The notes under the pieces were generated by a model. That model saw only the letters and a program-made list of their open reading frames with translations, made no database searches and had not been told where the DNA came from. 64,000 nucleotides of DNA, taken from UBA2784 sp964494625 (lineage in GTDB: Bacteria > Pseudomonadota > Alphaproteobacteria > Micropepsales > Micropepsaceae). Position 1 is the stretch's first letter. Each line of letters begins with the position of its first letter. Made by a program: the position numbers and the translations under genes. The stretch is from the NCBI GenBank assembly GCA_964494625.1, contig CAZBRT010000001.1, forward strand, positions 62,001 through 126,000, given 5' to 3'. This document shows, in pieces, positions 18,506 through 27,134 of the stretch.

Positions 18506-20779
18506 GTGAGTGTGAGCGCAACCGACACCAGCACCGAAGATGACCGCCCGACGCCATACGCGCCGGATGCGGACAGGCGCGCGCAAGCCCAGGCGCACGA
18601 TGCTGCGTTCGCCAGTGATATCAGCGCCATCTATCAGAACTCAAGCGCGGGCTGGCCGCTGCCTTTTGCGATCTTTGTGATCCTTGCCATTGTCCTGCGT
18701 CATGAGATCGACCCCCTCACCGTGATCTGGCCCCTCCTGTTCCACGCAATCGCCAAGATCGATCTCCTGTCGACCAACCGAAGGTGGCGACGTGATCCCG
18801 ACCGGGATGTGCACGCCAAATACTGGTCGCTCGTCAGCTTCCGGCCCGCCATCATGCTTTCGCTCTCCTGGGCGACAGCGATTGCCGTCTTCTTCGTTCC
18901 CGGAAATTTCGGGGCGCAGGCCGTTCTCACGATCGTCATCATCGGCATTGCCTCGGGCGCGATGATCGAGCGCGCAAGCCATGCGCCTTCGATGTGGGCG
19001 ACGCTGGGACCGATGATGGTGACGTTGATCGGCTTCTTTTTCGCCGAGGGCGAAACGCTGCCGATTACTACCGCAATCCTCACATGCATCTACATCTTCA
19101 TGCTGATGTCATGGGCCCAGCGCATCTCGGACACGACCCGCGTGCGCTCGCATCTTGAGCGTGACAATGAGAACCTCCTTTGCGAACTGCGCCGCGAGCA
19201 GGGTTCTGCCGAGGCCGCGCGCATTGCGGCCGAAACGGCGCGTGACGCGGCGGAAGCCGGCAACCGCACGAAGTCCGAGTTTCTGGCAACCGTCAGCCAT
19301 GAGATCCGTACGCCGCTCAACGGCATCCTGGGCATGGCCAATCTTCTGGCCGAAAGCGCGCTGACGCCGCAGCAGCGCAGTGCCGTCTCCGACATCAGGG
19401 ATGCGGCCGACGGGCTCTGCCTCATCCTCAACGATATCCTTGACCTCTCGAAGCTTGAGGCCGGCAAGTTCTCGCTGGAGCCCGCACCCATGGGACCCAA
19501 ACGCGTGGCCGAGTCGGTTGCGCGCATGTTCCAGGCACGGGCGTGGGAGAAGAACCTCGACATTGAAGTCGTGGTGGACGAGCGCACGCCCGCCGCCATC
19601 CGCGCCGATGCGGGACGCCTGCGGCAGGTGCTCATCAACCTCACCGGCAATGCGATCAAGTTCACCGACAAGGGCGGTGTGACGATTTCGGTCGAGCCCG
19701 TGACCGACAGCGCCGAACGCCCGATGCTGCGCTTCAATGTCACCGACACCGGCATCGGCATTCCCAAAGAAGCCTTCGGCCGCCTGTTCCAGAATTTCAG
19801 CCAGGTTGACCAATCCTACGCGCGCAGATTCAACGGTACAGGGCTTGGTCTTGCCATTTCGCGCAAGCTTGCGGCCCTGATGGGCGGCGAGATCGGGGTG
19901 ACATCGGAATTGGGGGTCGGCTCGACCTTCTGGTTCACCGTACCCGCCGATGTGGTGAGCGACGACAAGCCCGCGCCCTTGGCCTCGCGCGCGCCGGAGC
20001 TGGTGCCGGGCCATGCGCTCAAAATCCTCGCTGTCGATGACAACGCCATCAACCGGCGGCTCCTTTCGAACATGCTTTCAGCGCTGGGGCACAACGTTGC
20101 AACCGCCGAAGACGGTTTGCAGGCCTATGAGGAAGTCCAGCGCAACAGCTTTGATATCATCCTGATGGACCTGCACATGCCCGGTGTTGACGGCACACAG
20201 GCGACCAACATGATCCGAAACCTGCCCGGCCCTTCCGCGGCAACGCCCATCATTGCGCTCACCGCCCACAGCCGCGAGCGGGTGCGCGAGGGCCGCCTTG
20301 CCGAGCACATGCAGGGCGTCGTCACCAAGCCTTTTGCCGTGCGCGACCTTCTTTCGGCCATTGCCCAGGCGCTTTCGAAAGGCGGCGATGCGGCGCAGGG
20401 CGGCGCGAGCGCGCCCGAAGAAAGCGTCATCGACGTGAACGCGATCGAGGAGCTTGAGCGCTCGCTTGGCCGCGATGCGCTGCTGGGCGTTTTGCGTTCC
20501 TATCTCGAGACAGCGAGTGATCTAGCAGGCCGCATCGAAACAGCGGCGCAGGCGGGCGACAGTCCCTCGCTGGCGCAGGCCGCACGCGATCTCGCCGGTG
20601 CTGCCGGGGACCTTGGATTTACCTCTCTCACGCTTGCTGCGCGTGCACTGGCGGCTGCTGCACGTGGCGATGGCGAAGGCACCGACACCGGTGCGCAGGC
20701 CGGACGTCTTGCCCGGCAGGCAAGCCTTGCGCATACGCAATTGCGCCGACTTTATCCGGACCTTGAGTCTGCAGCCTGA
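18506..20779 (+). CDS. Hybrid sensor histidine kinase with receiver and degenerate Hpt-like domain
   Basis: 757 residues from the GTG at 18506, preceded by AAGG at 5 bases; a GTG two codons later is possible. Soluble head (1-50), six predicted membrane helices (about 52-200), coiled linker, HisKA with His265 in TVSHEIRTPLNGI, HATPase with NLTGNAIKFTD, DTGIGIP and GTGLGL, then a receiver domain with Asp555 in ILMDLHMPG and Lys in VVTKPF. The final 110 residues have the helical pattern of an Hpt domain (ARDLAGAAGDLGF), but the expected phospho-His is Arg694 (codon CGC, one base from CAC). Thus phosphorelay by its own Hpt is unlikely. Its stop lies 15 bases from convergent phoB. The signal is unknown. 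Confidence 0.9.
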   Translation: MSVSATDTSTEDDRPTPYAPDADRRAQAQAHDAAFASDISAIYQNSSAGWPLPFAIFVILAIVLRHEIDPLTVIWPLLFHAIAKIDLLSTNRRWRRDPDRDVHAKYWSLVSFRPAIMLSLSWATAIAVFFVPGNFGAQAVLTIVIIGIASGAMIERASHAPSMWATLGPMMVTLIGFFFAEGETLPITTAILTCIYIFMLMSWAQRISDTTRVRSHLERDNENLLCELRREQGSAEAARIAAETARDAAEAGNRTKSEFLATVSHEIRTPLNGILGMANLLAESALTPQQRSAVSDIRDAADGLCLILNDILDLSKLEAGKFSLEPAPMGPKRVAESVARMFQARAWEKNLDIEVVVDERTPAAIRADAGRLRQVLINLTGNAIKFTDKGGVTISVEPVTDSAERPMLRFNVTDTGIGIPKEAFGRLFQNFSQVDQSYARRFNGTGLGLAISRKLAALMGGEIGVTSELGVGSTFWFTVPADVVSDDKPAPLASRAPELVPGHALKILAVDDNAINRRLLSNMLSALGHNVATAEDGLQAYEEVQRNSFDIILMDLHMPGVDGTQATNMIRNLPGPSAATPIIALTAHSRERVREGRLAEHMQGVVTKPFAVRDLLSAIAQALSKGGDAAQGGASAPEESVIDVNAIEELERSLGRDALLGVLRSYLETASDLAGRIETAAQAGDSPSLAQAARDLAGAAGDLGFTSLTLAARALAAAARGDGEGTDTGAQAGRLARQASLAHTQLRRLYPDLESAA

Positions 20780-20794
20780 TCGGCGCGCAGGCGC

Positions 20795-21514
20795 TCAGCC
20801 TTCTGCAACAGCCCGGACCTTCATCTGCTCATCCAGCGCATAGCCGGCCGCACGCACGGTGCGCACCGGATCGGCGCCGCCGAAGCGGGTCAAGGCCTTG
20901 CGCAGACGGCCCACATGCACATCGACGGTACGCAACTCGACATAGACATCATTGCCCCAGACGGCATTCAGCAATTGCTCGCGGCTGAAGACGCGGCCGG
21001 GGTGCTGGATCAGATGGTCGAGCAATTTGTATTCAGTCGGCCCCAGATGGATGTCCTGGCCCGCGCGGCGGACGCGGTGGGCGGCGCGATCCAGCTCGAT
21101 GTCACCGAAGGTCACCGTCTCGCCCGCAAGGGCCGGGCGGATGCGGCGCAGCACAGCGCGGATGCGCGCCAGAAGCTCCGTCATCGAGAAGGGCTTGACG
21201 ATATAGTCATCGGCGCCGGTATCGAGGCCGCGGATGCGGTCGGTCTCCTCGCCGCGCGCCGTCAGCATCAGGATCGGCACGTTGCGCGTGGCGGCACGCT
21301 GGCGCAGACGGCGGCAGACTTCGATGCCGGACAAGGACGGCAGGGACCAGTCGAGGATCACCAGATCAGGCGCTTCCTCGTCGGCGGCAATGAGGGCTTC
21401 CTCGCCGTCGCGCACGCCGCGCACGCGGTAATTCTCGCGCTCCAGATTGTATTTCAGCAGGGTGACGAGGGCTGCCTCGTCCTCCACCACCAGCACCAGC
21501 GGCTTTGATGTCAT
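20795..21514 (-). CDS. phoB: Phosphate regulon response regulator PhoB
   Basis: 239 residues. Receiver domain with the acidic pair in VVEDEAAL, phosphorylated Asp in LVILDWSLPS (near residue 53) and Lys in YIVKPFS. C-terminal winged-helix DNA-binding domain (GPTEYKLLDHLIQHPGRVFSREQ and VDVHVGRLRKAL). It binds Pho boxes, one of which lies in front of pstS. The ATG overlaps phoU's stop (ATGA, 21511-21514), placing it last in the pst operon. The receptor kinase PhoR is encoded in the same locus. Unambiguous by family and position. Confidence 0.97.
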   Translation of the reverse strand: MTSKPLVLVVEDEAALVTLLKYNLERENYRVRGVRDGEEALIAADEEAPDLVILDWSLPSLSGIEVCRRLRQRAATRNVPILMLTARGEETDRIRGLDTGADDYIVKPFSMTELLARIRAVLRRIRPALAGETVTFGDIELDRAAHRVRRAGQDIHLGPTEYKLLDHLIQHPGRVFSREQLLNAVWGNDVYVELRTVDVHVGRLRKALTRFGGADPVRTVRAAGYALDEQMKVRAVAEG

Positions 21515-22233
21515 GCGCCCGCCTTTCCGCCGAAGGCGACCGTCGTTGTCGACGTCGTATCGCCCTTGGGCCGCTCGCGCGAAATGTAGCTGCCGGTCAC
21601 GATGAAGTGGAGGTTTTCGGCGATGTTGGTCGCGTGGTCGCCGATGCGCTCCATGTTCTTGGCGATGAAAAGAAGATGCGTGCAGACCGAGATCGTGCGC
21701 GGGTCTTCCATCATGTAGGTGAGGAACTCGCGGAAGAGCGAGTTGTAGAGTTCGTCGATCTCCTCGTCGCGGCGCCACACTTCAATGGCCGCCTTGGCAT
21801 CGCGTGCGACATAGGCGTCCAGGACCGCCTTCAACTGGCTGAGCGCGAGGCGCCCGATCCGCTCCAGCCCCTTGGTCAGGCGGTTGGGCTGCTCCCGCGC
21901 CAGCACCAGCGAGCGTTTTGCAAGATTTTTGGCAAGATCGCCCGCACGCTCCAGCTCGCCGGCAATTTTCATGGCGCTGATCGTATCGCGCAGGTCCACG
22001 CCCATCGGCTGGCGGAGCGCCAGAAGGCGAACCACGCGGGTCTCGATCTCACGCTCCATCTCGTCAATGCGCGCATCGGTCGAGATCGTGGCTTCGGCCA
22101 GAGCGGCATCGCGCCGCGTGAGGGCGGAGATTGCATCCGACAGCTCCCTCTCCACCAGACCGCCCATTTCGGCGATGGAGGCCGAGAGCTGCTCAAGCTC
22201 CTCGGCGAAGGCCTTGACAGTATGTTCGGTCAT
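21511..22233 (-). CDS. phoU: Phosphate transport regulator PhoU
   Basis: 240 residues of two repeated three-helix bundles, each with an E.ERAGDLAKN / E.ERIGDHATNIAE metal-binding motif (near 90-100 and 193-205), the standard PhoU layout. It dampens PhoR signalling and uptake when phosphate is plentiful, acting on the cytoplasmic side of the Pst transporter. It begins 8 bases after pstB and is coupled to phoB by a 4-base overlap. The C-terminal tail is low complexity (GDTTSTTTVAFGGKAG) and varies in the family. Confidence 0.97.
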   Translation of the reverse strand: MTEHTVKAFAEELEQLSASIAEMGGLVERELSDAISALTRRDAALAEATISTDARIDEMEREIETRVVRLLALRQPMGVDLRDTISAMKIAGELERAGDLAKNLAKRSLVLAREQPNRLTKGLERIGRLALSQLKAVLDAYVARDAKAAIEVWRRDEEIDELYNSLFREFLTYMMEDPRTISVCTHLLFIAKNMERIGDHATNIAENLHFIVTGSYISRERPKGDTTSTTTVAFGGKAGA

Positions 22234-22241
22234 GTTGGTCC

Positions 22242-23120
22242 TCAGCCGAAGCGGCCGGTGATGTAATCCTGCGTGCGCTGGTCGACAGGATTGGTGAATA
22301 CATTTTCGGTCGCGCCCGCTTCCACGAGAACACCCATGTGGAAGAATGCCGTCTCCTGCGAGACGCGGGCGGCCTGCTGCATCGAGTGGGTGACGATGAT
22401 GATGCAGAAGCGGGTGCGCAGTTCGTCGATCAGTTCCTCGATGCGCGCGGTCGCGATGGGATCAAGCGCCGAGCAGGGTTCATCCATCAGGATGACTTCA
22501 GGCTCAACCGCAATGGCGCGGGCGATGCACAGGCGCTGCTGCTGGCCGCCCGAAAGGCTGGTGCCGGGCTCGTCCAGGCGGTCCTTCACCTCGTTCCACA
22601 ATCCGGCGCGCACGAGGCTTCGCTCGACAATCGCCGACAATTCCGCCTTCGAGCGCGCGTGGCCATGGATGCGCGGGCCGTAGGCGACATTCTCGAAGAT
22701 CGACTTGGGGAACGGGTTGGGTTTCTGGAACACCATCCCGACGCGCGCGCGCAACTGGACGGGGTCGATGTGACGGTCATAGATGTCGCGGGCGTCGAGT
22801 TCGATCGTGCCGGTCACGCGCGCGCCGGCGACCGTATCATTCATGCGGTTGATGCAGCGCAGGAAGGTGGACTTGCCGCAGCCCGACGGGCCGATGAGTG
22901 CGGTCACGCCCTTGTCGCGGATGTTGAGGGACACATCAAAGAGCGCCTGCTTGGCGCCATAAAACACATTGACGCCCGCCGTGCGGATTTTCACGACCGC
23001 TTCGGCACGCGGCTGCGGGCTGCCTTCGCGCGACCGCAGGGTGACACGCGCCAGCATCGGGGCGGCTTCGGCAGTGCTCATCGTCTCACCCTCTTTTGCA
23101 CGCTGCATGTCAAAGGCCAT
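22242..23120 (-). CDS. pstB: Phosphate ABC transporter ATPase PstB
   Basis: 292 residues from the ATG at 23120, which has AGGTGG upstream overlapping the end of pstA; an internal ATG at 23081 with GAGGGTGAG before it is a second candidate. The first 35-40 residues are not conserved in the family, so the shorter start is plausible. Walker A GPSGCGKST, Q-loop MVFQKPNPFPKSI, signature LSGGQQQRLCIARA, Walker B VILMDEPCSALDP, and switch His in THSMQQAARV. Energises phosphate import through PstC and PstA. The PstB-specific YGPRIHGH region is present. Confidence 0.97.
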   Translation of the reverse strand: MAFDMQRAKEGETMSTAEAAPMLARVTLRSREGSPQPRAEAVVKIRTAGVNVFYGAKQALFDVSLNIRDKGVTALIGPSGCGKSTFLRCINRMNDTVAGARVTGTIELDARDIYDRHIDPVQLRARVGMVFQKPNPFPKSIFENVAYGPRIHGHARSKAELSAIVERSLVRAGLWNEVKDRLDEPGTSLSGGQQQRLCIARAIAVEPEVILMDEPCSALDPIATARIEELIDELRTRFCIIIVTHSMQQAARVSQETAFFHMGVLVEAGATENVFTNPVDQRTQDYITGRFG

Positions 23121-23123
23121 GAT

Positions 23124-24428
23124 CTACCACCTGCGTTCAAAGCGGCGGCGGATCAGGATCGCTGCCAGGTTCATCAGGATCAGGAAGCCCAAGAGCACCA
23201 TGATGGCAGCCGATGTCTTGGCAATAAAGGCCCGTTCGGGGCTGTCGGACCACAGGAAAATCTGGACCGGCAGGACGGTTGCCGAGTCCGTGAAGCCCTC
23301 CGGCACATTCACGATGAAGGCGACCATGCCGATCATCAGGAGCGGGGCCGTTTCGCCCAGCGCATGTGCCATGCCGATGATGGTGCCGGTCATGATCCCG
23401 GGCATGGCCAGCGGCAATACATGGTGGGTCACCACCTGAAGCTCGGACGCCCCGACACCGCGGGCCGCCTCGCGGATCGACGGCGGCACTGCCTTGAGCG
23501 CCGCACGGGCTGAAATGATGATCGTCGGCAGGACAAGGAGCGCCAGCACCGTGCCGCCCACAACCGGCGCCGACCGGGGCATGCCGAAAAACTGGAGGAA
23601 GATCGCAAGGCCCAGAAGGCCGAACACGATGGAGGGCACAGCGGCAAGGTTGTTGATGTTCACCTCGATGAAATCCGAGATGCGGTTCTTGGGCGCGAAT
23701 TCCTCAAGATAGATCGCCGCCAGCACACCAATGGGCAGGGTGATGACAAGGCAGACGAGGAGCGTGAGGACCGAACCCATGATCGCGCCCAGGAGGCCCG
23801 CGTTTTCAGGTTCGCGGCTGTCGCCGGCAGTAAAGAGCACGTCCGAAAAGCGCGTCTCGATGCGGCCCGCATTCCACAGCATGTCGTACCAGGCGATTTC
23901 GATGTCCTTGATGCGCCGGTCGCCCTCTGTCATGGCACGGTCGTAGCCACCTTTGGCGAAGACATCGATGTCATCGGAGGTCGATATCCAGATGCGCTGG
24001 GTGGTGCCGATCAGGTCGGGGTTGGCGAGCACAAAGTCGCGCACCGGGACCGTCGGATTGTTGCGCAGGAAGCCCGTCAGCATGCGGCGCTCGGCGCGCT
24101 CCGTCACACCGGGGATTGCCTCGTCCAGCGCGTCCTTGACGAGCGGGAGGTAATCCGCACCGCGCAGTTTCGCCTCGTCGCGCGTGCCCGCGGGGTCGAT
24201 TTTTGCCGGATCGAGATAAATGTCGAGCGCAACATAAGTCTGCAGGAAGCCCTTCCAGCCATTGCCGACAATCGTGAAGAGCATCACGCCCAGCATGCCG
24301 AGCGCGATGATGATCGCGATCTGGCCATAGAGGCGGAAGCGCCGCTCCGCCGCATAGCGCCGGAAAAGATGGAGCTTCGTATCCTCGAAGAGGCGTTCTT
24401 CTGCGGTGTGGGGAGCGGGCTCAGTCAT
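23124..24428 (-). CDS. pstA: Phosphate ABC transporter permease PstA (long form)
   Basis: 434 residues from the ATG at 24428, which lies 8 bases inside the end of pstC; a GTG at 24437 would add three residues. The usual PstA is near 280-300 residues. The extra length is an N-terminal extension with one membrane helix at about 35-55 and a periplasmic domain of about 130 residues before the permease core, the form seen in alphaproteobacteria (DUF3333-type extension). The core has the EAA loop (GASELQVVTHHVLPLAMPGI). It pairs with PstC to form the channel and is cotranscribed with it. The function of the extra domain is not known. Confidence 0.95.
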   Translation of the reverse strand: MTEPAPHTAEERLFEDTKLHLFRRYAAERRFRLYGQIAIIIALGMLGVMLFTIVGNGWKGFLQTYVALDIYLDPAKIDPAGTRDEAKLRGADYLPLVKDALDEAIPGVTERAERRMLTGFLRNNPTVPVRDFVLANPDLIGTTQRIWISTSDDIDVFAKGGYDRAMTEGDRRIKDIEIAWYDMLWNAGRIETRFSDVLFTAGDSREPENAGLLGAIMGSVLTLLVCLVITLPIGVLAAIYLEEFAPKNRISDFIEVNINNLAAVPSIVFGLLGLAIFLQFFGMPRSAPVVGGTVLALLVLPTIIISARAALKAVPPSIREAARGVGASELQVVTHHVLPLAMPGIMTGTIIGMAHALGETAPLLMIGMVAFIVNVPEGFTDSATVLPVQIFLWSDSPERAFIAKTSAAIMVLLGFLILMNLAAILIRRRFERRW

Positions 24429-25800
24429 ATTTCTCACGGTATTTCTGCACCGTGCGGAGTGCGATGATGTTGAGGACCAGCGTGATCAGGAAGAGCACAA
24501 GCCCGAGCGCAAAGGCCGAGAGAGTCTTGGCGCTGTCAAACTCCTGGTCGCCCACAAGCAAGGTCTTGATCTGGACGGTCACGGTCGTTACGGCGTCCAG
24601 CGGATTGAACGACAGATTGCCCGCAAGGCCCGCTGCCATCACGACGATCATGGTCTCGCCGATCGCGCGCGACACGGCAAGGAGCACGGCGCCCACAATG
24701 CCCGGAAGGGCCGCAGGCAGGACCACCTTGCGGATCGTCTCCGACTTTGTCGCGCCCATGGCATAGGAGCCGTCGCGCAAGGTCTGGGGGACCGCATTGA
24801 TCACATCGTCGGAGAGGGACGACACGAAGGGTATAATCATGATGCCCATGACGAGGCCTGCGGCCAGCGCCGACTCGGATGCCACATCAAGGCCGAAGGA
24901 CGCCCCAATTTCGCGCAGGAACGGCGCCACGGTAAGGGCTGCAAAAAACCCGTAAACGACCGTCGGAATGCCTGCGAGAATCTCGAGCAGCGGCTTCACC
25001 ATGGCCCGCGTGCGTGCACCCGCATATTCCGAGAGATAGATTGCAGCAAAGAGGCCGACCGGGACCGCCACCACCATGGCAATCAGCATGATGAGCGTGG
25101 TGCCAAGGAAGAGCGGCACGGCACCGAAGGCGCCCGAGGAACCCACCTGATCGGCGCGGATTGCCGTCTGGGGCGACCACTCGGTTCCGAACAGGAAATC
25201 GGTGAGCGGCACCTTGCCGAAGAAGCGCACCGACTCAAAGATCAGCGACATGAATATGCCGATGGTCGTGAGGATCGCGACCATGGAGGCGGCAATCATG
25301 ATGCCCCGCGCGACACGCTCCGCCTCATTGCGGGCGCGGCGATCCGCACTCACACGCTGGAGGCCAAGGAAGGCGCCGCCAGAAGCAAGCCCGATGACAG
25401 CAATCATCATCCAGAGGCGCGATGCCGCCATGGCATCGGTAAACGCGTCGGCAGCTTCACGGTGCGCTTCGCTCGTCCCGGCGCCGGCGTCGATGCCGGC
25501 AGCGATGTTGTAGATCCGCTCGATGAGAAGACCTTTTTCCGCCGGCGGCAATTCCAGCTCGGCTGAGGTCAGGCGCGATTCAATGGCCGCCGTGCCGATC
25601 ATCCCCTCTGCCGCGAGCCAGCCGCACAAAAGGAACAAGGCAGGCATGCCCGCGAGGATGAAAGCCATCGCGCCATGATTGACGGGACGCGAGTGAAGGT
25701 CGGCGCCCCGCACGGCAAGGCCGTGGGCGCGCGCGCGCGCGGCGACAAAAGCCGCAGCGGCGATGGCTGCAATCACCAGGATGAGCGTTGCCGAGCCCAT
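24421..25800 (-). CDS. pstC: Phosphate ABC transporter permease PstC (long form)
   Basis: 459 residues against about 320 in enterobacteria. Two N-terminal membrane helices with a short periplasmic stretch precede a helix near 130-150, then the conserved permease core with ETMIVVMAAGLAGN and the EAA-type loop (GATKSETIRKVVLPAALPGI). The long form is normal in alphaproteobacteria. It begins 104 bases after pstS, with a strong hairpin in the gap that probably lowers expression of the membrane genes relative to the binding protein. It overlaps pstA. Confidence 0.95.
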   Translation of the reverse strand: MGSATLILVIAAIAAAAFVAARARAHGLAVRGADLHSRPVNHGAMAFILAGMPALFLLCGWLAAEGMIGTAAIESRLTSAELELPPAEKGLLIERIYNIAAGIDAGAGTSEAHREAADAFTDAMAASRLWMMIAVIGLASGGAFLGLQRVSADRRARNEAERVARGIMIAASMVAILTTIGIFMSLIFESVRFFGKVPLTDFLFGTEWSPQTAIRADQVGSSGAFGAVPLFLGTTLIMLIAMVVAVPVGLFAAIYLSEYAGARTRAMVKPLLEILAGIPTVVYGFFAALTVAPFLREIGASFGLDVASESALAAGLVMGIMIIPFVSSLSDDVINAVPQTLRDGSYAMGATKSETIRKVVLPAALPGIVGAVLLAVSRAIGETMIVVMAAGLAGNLSFNPLDAVTTVTVQIKTLLVGDQEFDSAKTLSAFALGLVLFLITLVLNIIALRTVQKYREKYD

Positions 25801-25838
25801 GATTTGCGACCTAGACCCCCGCCATCAACCGGAAAACC

Positions 25839-25877
25839 TGCCGGGGCGGGGCCTGATACGCAACCACCGCCCCGGCA
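25839..25877 (-). terminator. Hairpin between pstS and pstC (partial terminator or mRNA-processing stem)
   Basis: Perfect 11-base-pair stem (TGCCGGGGCGG at 25839-25849, CCGCCCCGGCA at 25867-25877) with a 17-base loop. On the minus-strand transcript it is followed by GGTTTTCC, a short U run. Position right after a periplasmic binding protein gene and before its permeases is typical of stems that give higher steady-state pstS mRNA. Function is inferred. Confidence 0.72.
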
Positions 25878-25904
25878 ATCTCACGCAACACATACAAACA
25901 AGTC

Positions 25905-26933
25905 TTACATGTCCATCGGCGTCAGCGCGGCGGCGGCCGCAGCGACGGAGGCGCGCTCGTCATCCGGCAAGGGGATGAGGCCCTTGTCAACAAGGAAGCC
26001 GTCGGGGCCGAACGAGCCGTCCTGCACGAAGAACTGCACGAATTCCTGCAGGCCCGGCACGGTGCCGACATGGGCGTTCTTCACGTAGAAATACATCGAA
26101 CGCGAAACCTTGTATTCGCCGGAGGCAATCGATTCTGCCGTCGGTTCGACACCGCCAAGGATCGTGGCCTGGAGCTTGTCCAGGTTTTCCTCAAGGAACG
26201 AGAAGCCGAACGCGCCCAGCAGGTTCGGGTCGGATTCGAGTTTCTGGACGATCAGATTGTCGTTCTCGCCGGCTTCGATGAACATGCCGTCCTGGCGGAT
26301 CGGGTGACAATCCTTGCCCTTGGGCGCCGACAGGGTCGGGAAAGCCGCAAAGGCCTCGGCGCAACCCTGCTCCATCACCATCTCGTTGAAGCTGTCACGC
26401 GTGCCCGAGGTCGGGGGCGGGCCCATGATGGCGATCGGTTCGCCCGGCAGCGACGGATCAATGTCGCTCCAGAGCTTGTGGGGATTTTCGATCAGGCCCT
26501 CAGCCGTCGGAATTTTCGCGGCCAGTGCAAGGAAAACCTGGCCGAAGGTAAGATTGAAGCGGTTGTGCGCCTTCGAATTCGCCAGCACGATGCCGTCATA
26601 ACCGATCTTCACTTCGGTGATTTCGGTGACGCCGTTGTACTGGCAATTGCGGAACTCGTCGATCTTCATGCGGCGCGACGCGTTGGTGATGTCGGGCGTG
26701 TTGATCGAGGTGCCCTCGCAGAAAATCTTCATGCCGCCGCCGGTGCCGGTCGATTCAACGACTGGGGCGGGAAACTGGCCCTGCGCGCCGAACTGCTCGG
26801 CCGCTGCCGACGAGAACGGAAACACCGTCGAAGAGCCGACGATCTTGATCTGGTCGCGCGCGAAAGCCGGCGATGCCGCCAGCAGCATGGCAGCCGTGCC
26901 CAGAAGCAGCGCCTTGCCCGGAAAACCCCTCAT
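25905..26933 (-). CDS. pstS: Phosphate-binding protein PstS
   Basis: 342 residues from the ATG at 26933, which has AGGAG at 8 bases. Signal peptide of about 26 residues ending AFA before RDQIKIVGSST. The IKIVGSSTVFPFS start and the TGGGMKIFCEG, NASRRMK and PTSGTRDSF segments are phosphate-coordinating loops of this family. It captures phosphate in the periplasm and hands it to PstCA. It is first in the pstSCAB-phoUB transcription unit, directly behind a Pho box. The sequence predicts induction in phosphate starvation. Confidence 0.97.
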   Translation of the reverse strand: MRGFPGKALLLGTAAMLLAASPAFARDQIKIVGSSTVFPFSSAAAEQFGAQGQFPAPVVESTGTGGGMKIFCEGTSINTPDITNASRRMKIDEFRNCQYNGVTEITEVKIGYDGIVLANSKAHNRFNLTFGQVFLALAAKIPTAEGLIENPHKLWSDIDPSLPGEPIAIMGPPPTSGTRDSFNEMVMEQGCAEAFAAFPTLSAPKGKDCHPIRQDGMFIEAGENDNLIVQKLESDPNLLGAFGFSFLEENLDKLQATILGGVEPTAESIASGEYKVSRSMYFYVKNAHVGTVPGLQEFVQFFVQDGSFGPDGFLVDKGLIPLPDDERASVAAAAAALTPMDM

Positions 26934-27064
26934 TGCATTCTCTCCTGTCGGCATCGTCTTTGGTCTGATGCAGGTGCCGCTGATGCCTTGGGCGTGCGAC
27001 CCGCTTGCGACTTGCTTACGGGCGCGCTTCTAGGCGGTGTCAGCCAATCATTTGTAACGGTCAT

Positions 27065-27082
27065 GTGACAGTTGCATGACAG
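27065..27082 (-). promoter_or_regulatory. Pho box upstream of pstS
   Basis: On the minus strand CTGTCATGCAACTGTCAC: two direct heptamers (CTGTCAT and CTGTCAC) separated by GCAA, an excellent match to the PhoB consensus. A TACAAA hexamer (27056-27051) follows after 8 bases and could act as the -10. The site lies 132 bases before the pstS ATG and after the phoR stop. It implies PhoB feedback on pstSCAB-phoUB, including phoB itself. Confidence 0.9.
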
Positions 27083-27134
27083 CGTTTGGCGCCGGTGGCG
27101 CCGACGCCCCAACCCGCTCATTTCAAAGGCTTAA

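Noticed and set aside
22338..25566. Long plus-strand frames opposite pstB, pstA and pstC
   Set aside because: The Pst proteins have full family motifs; the opposite frames are rich in His, Arg and Asp with no motif.
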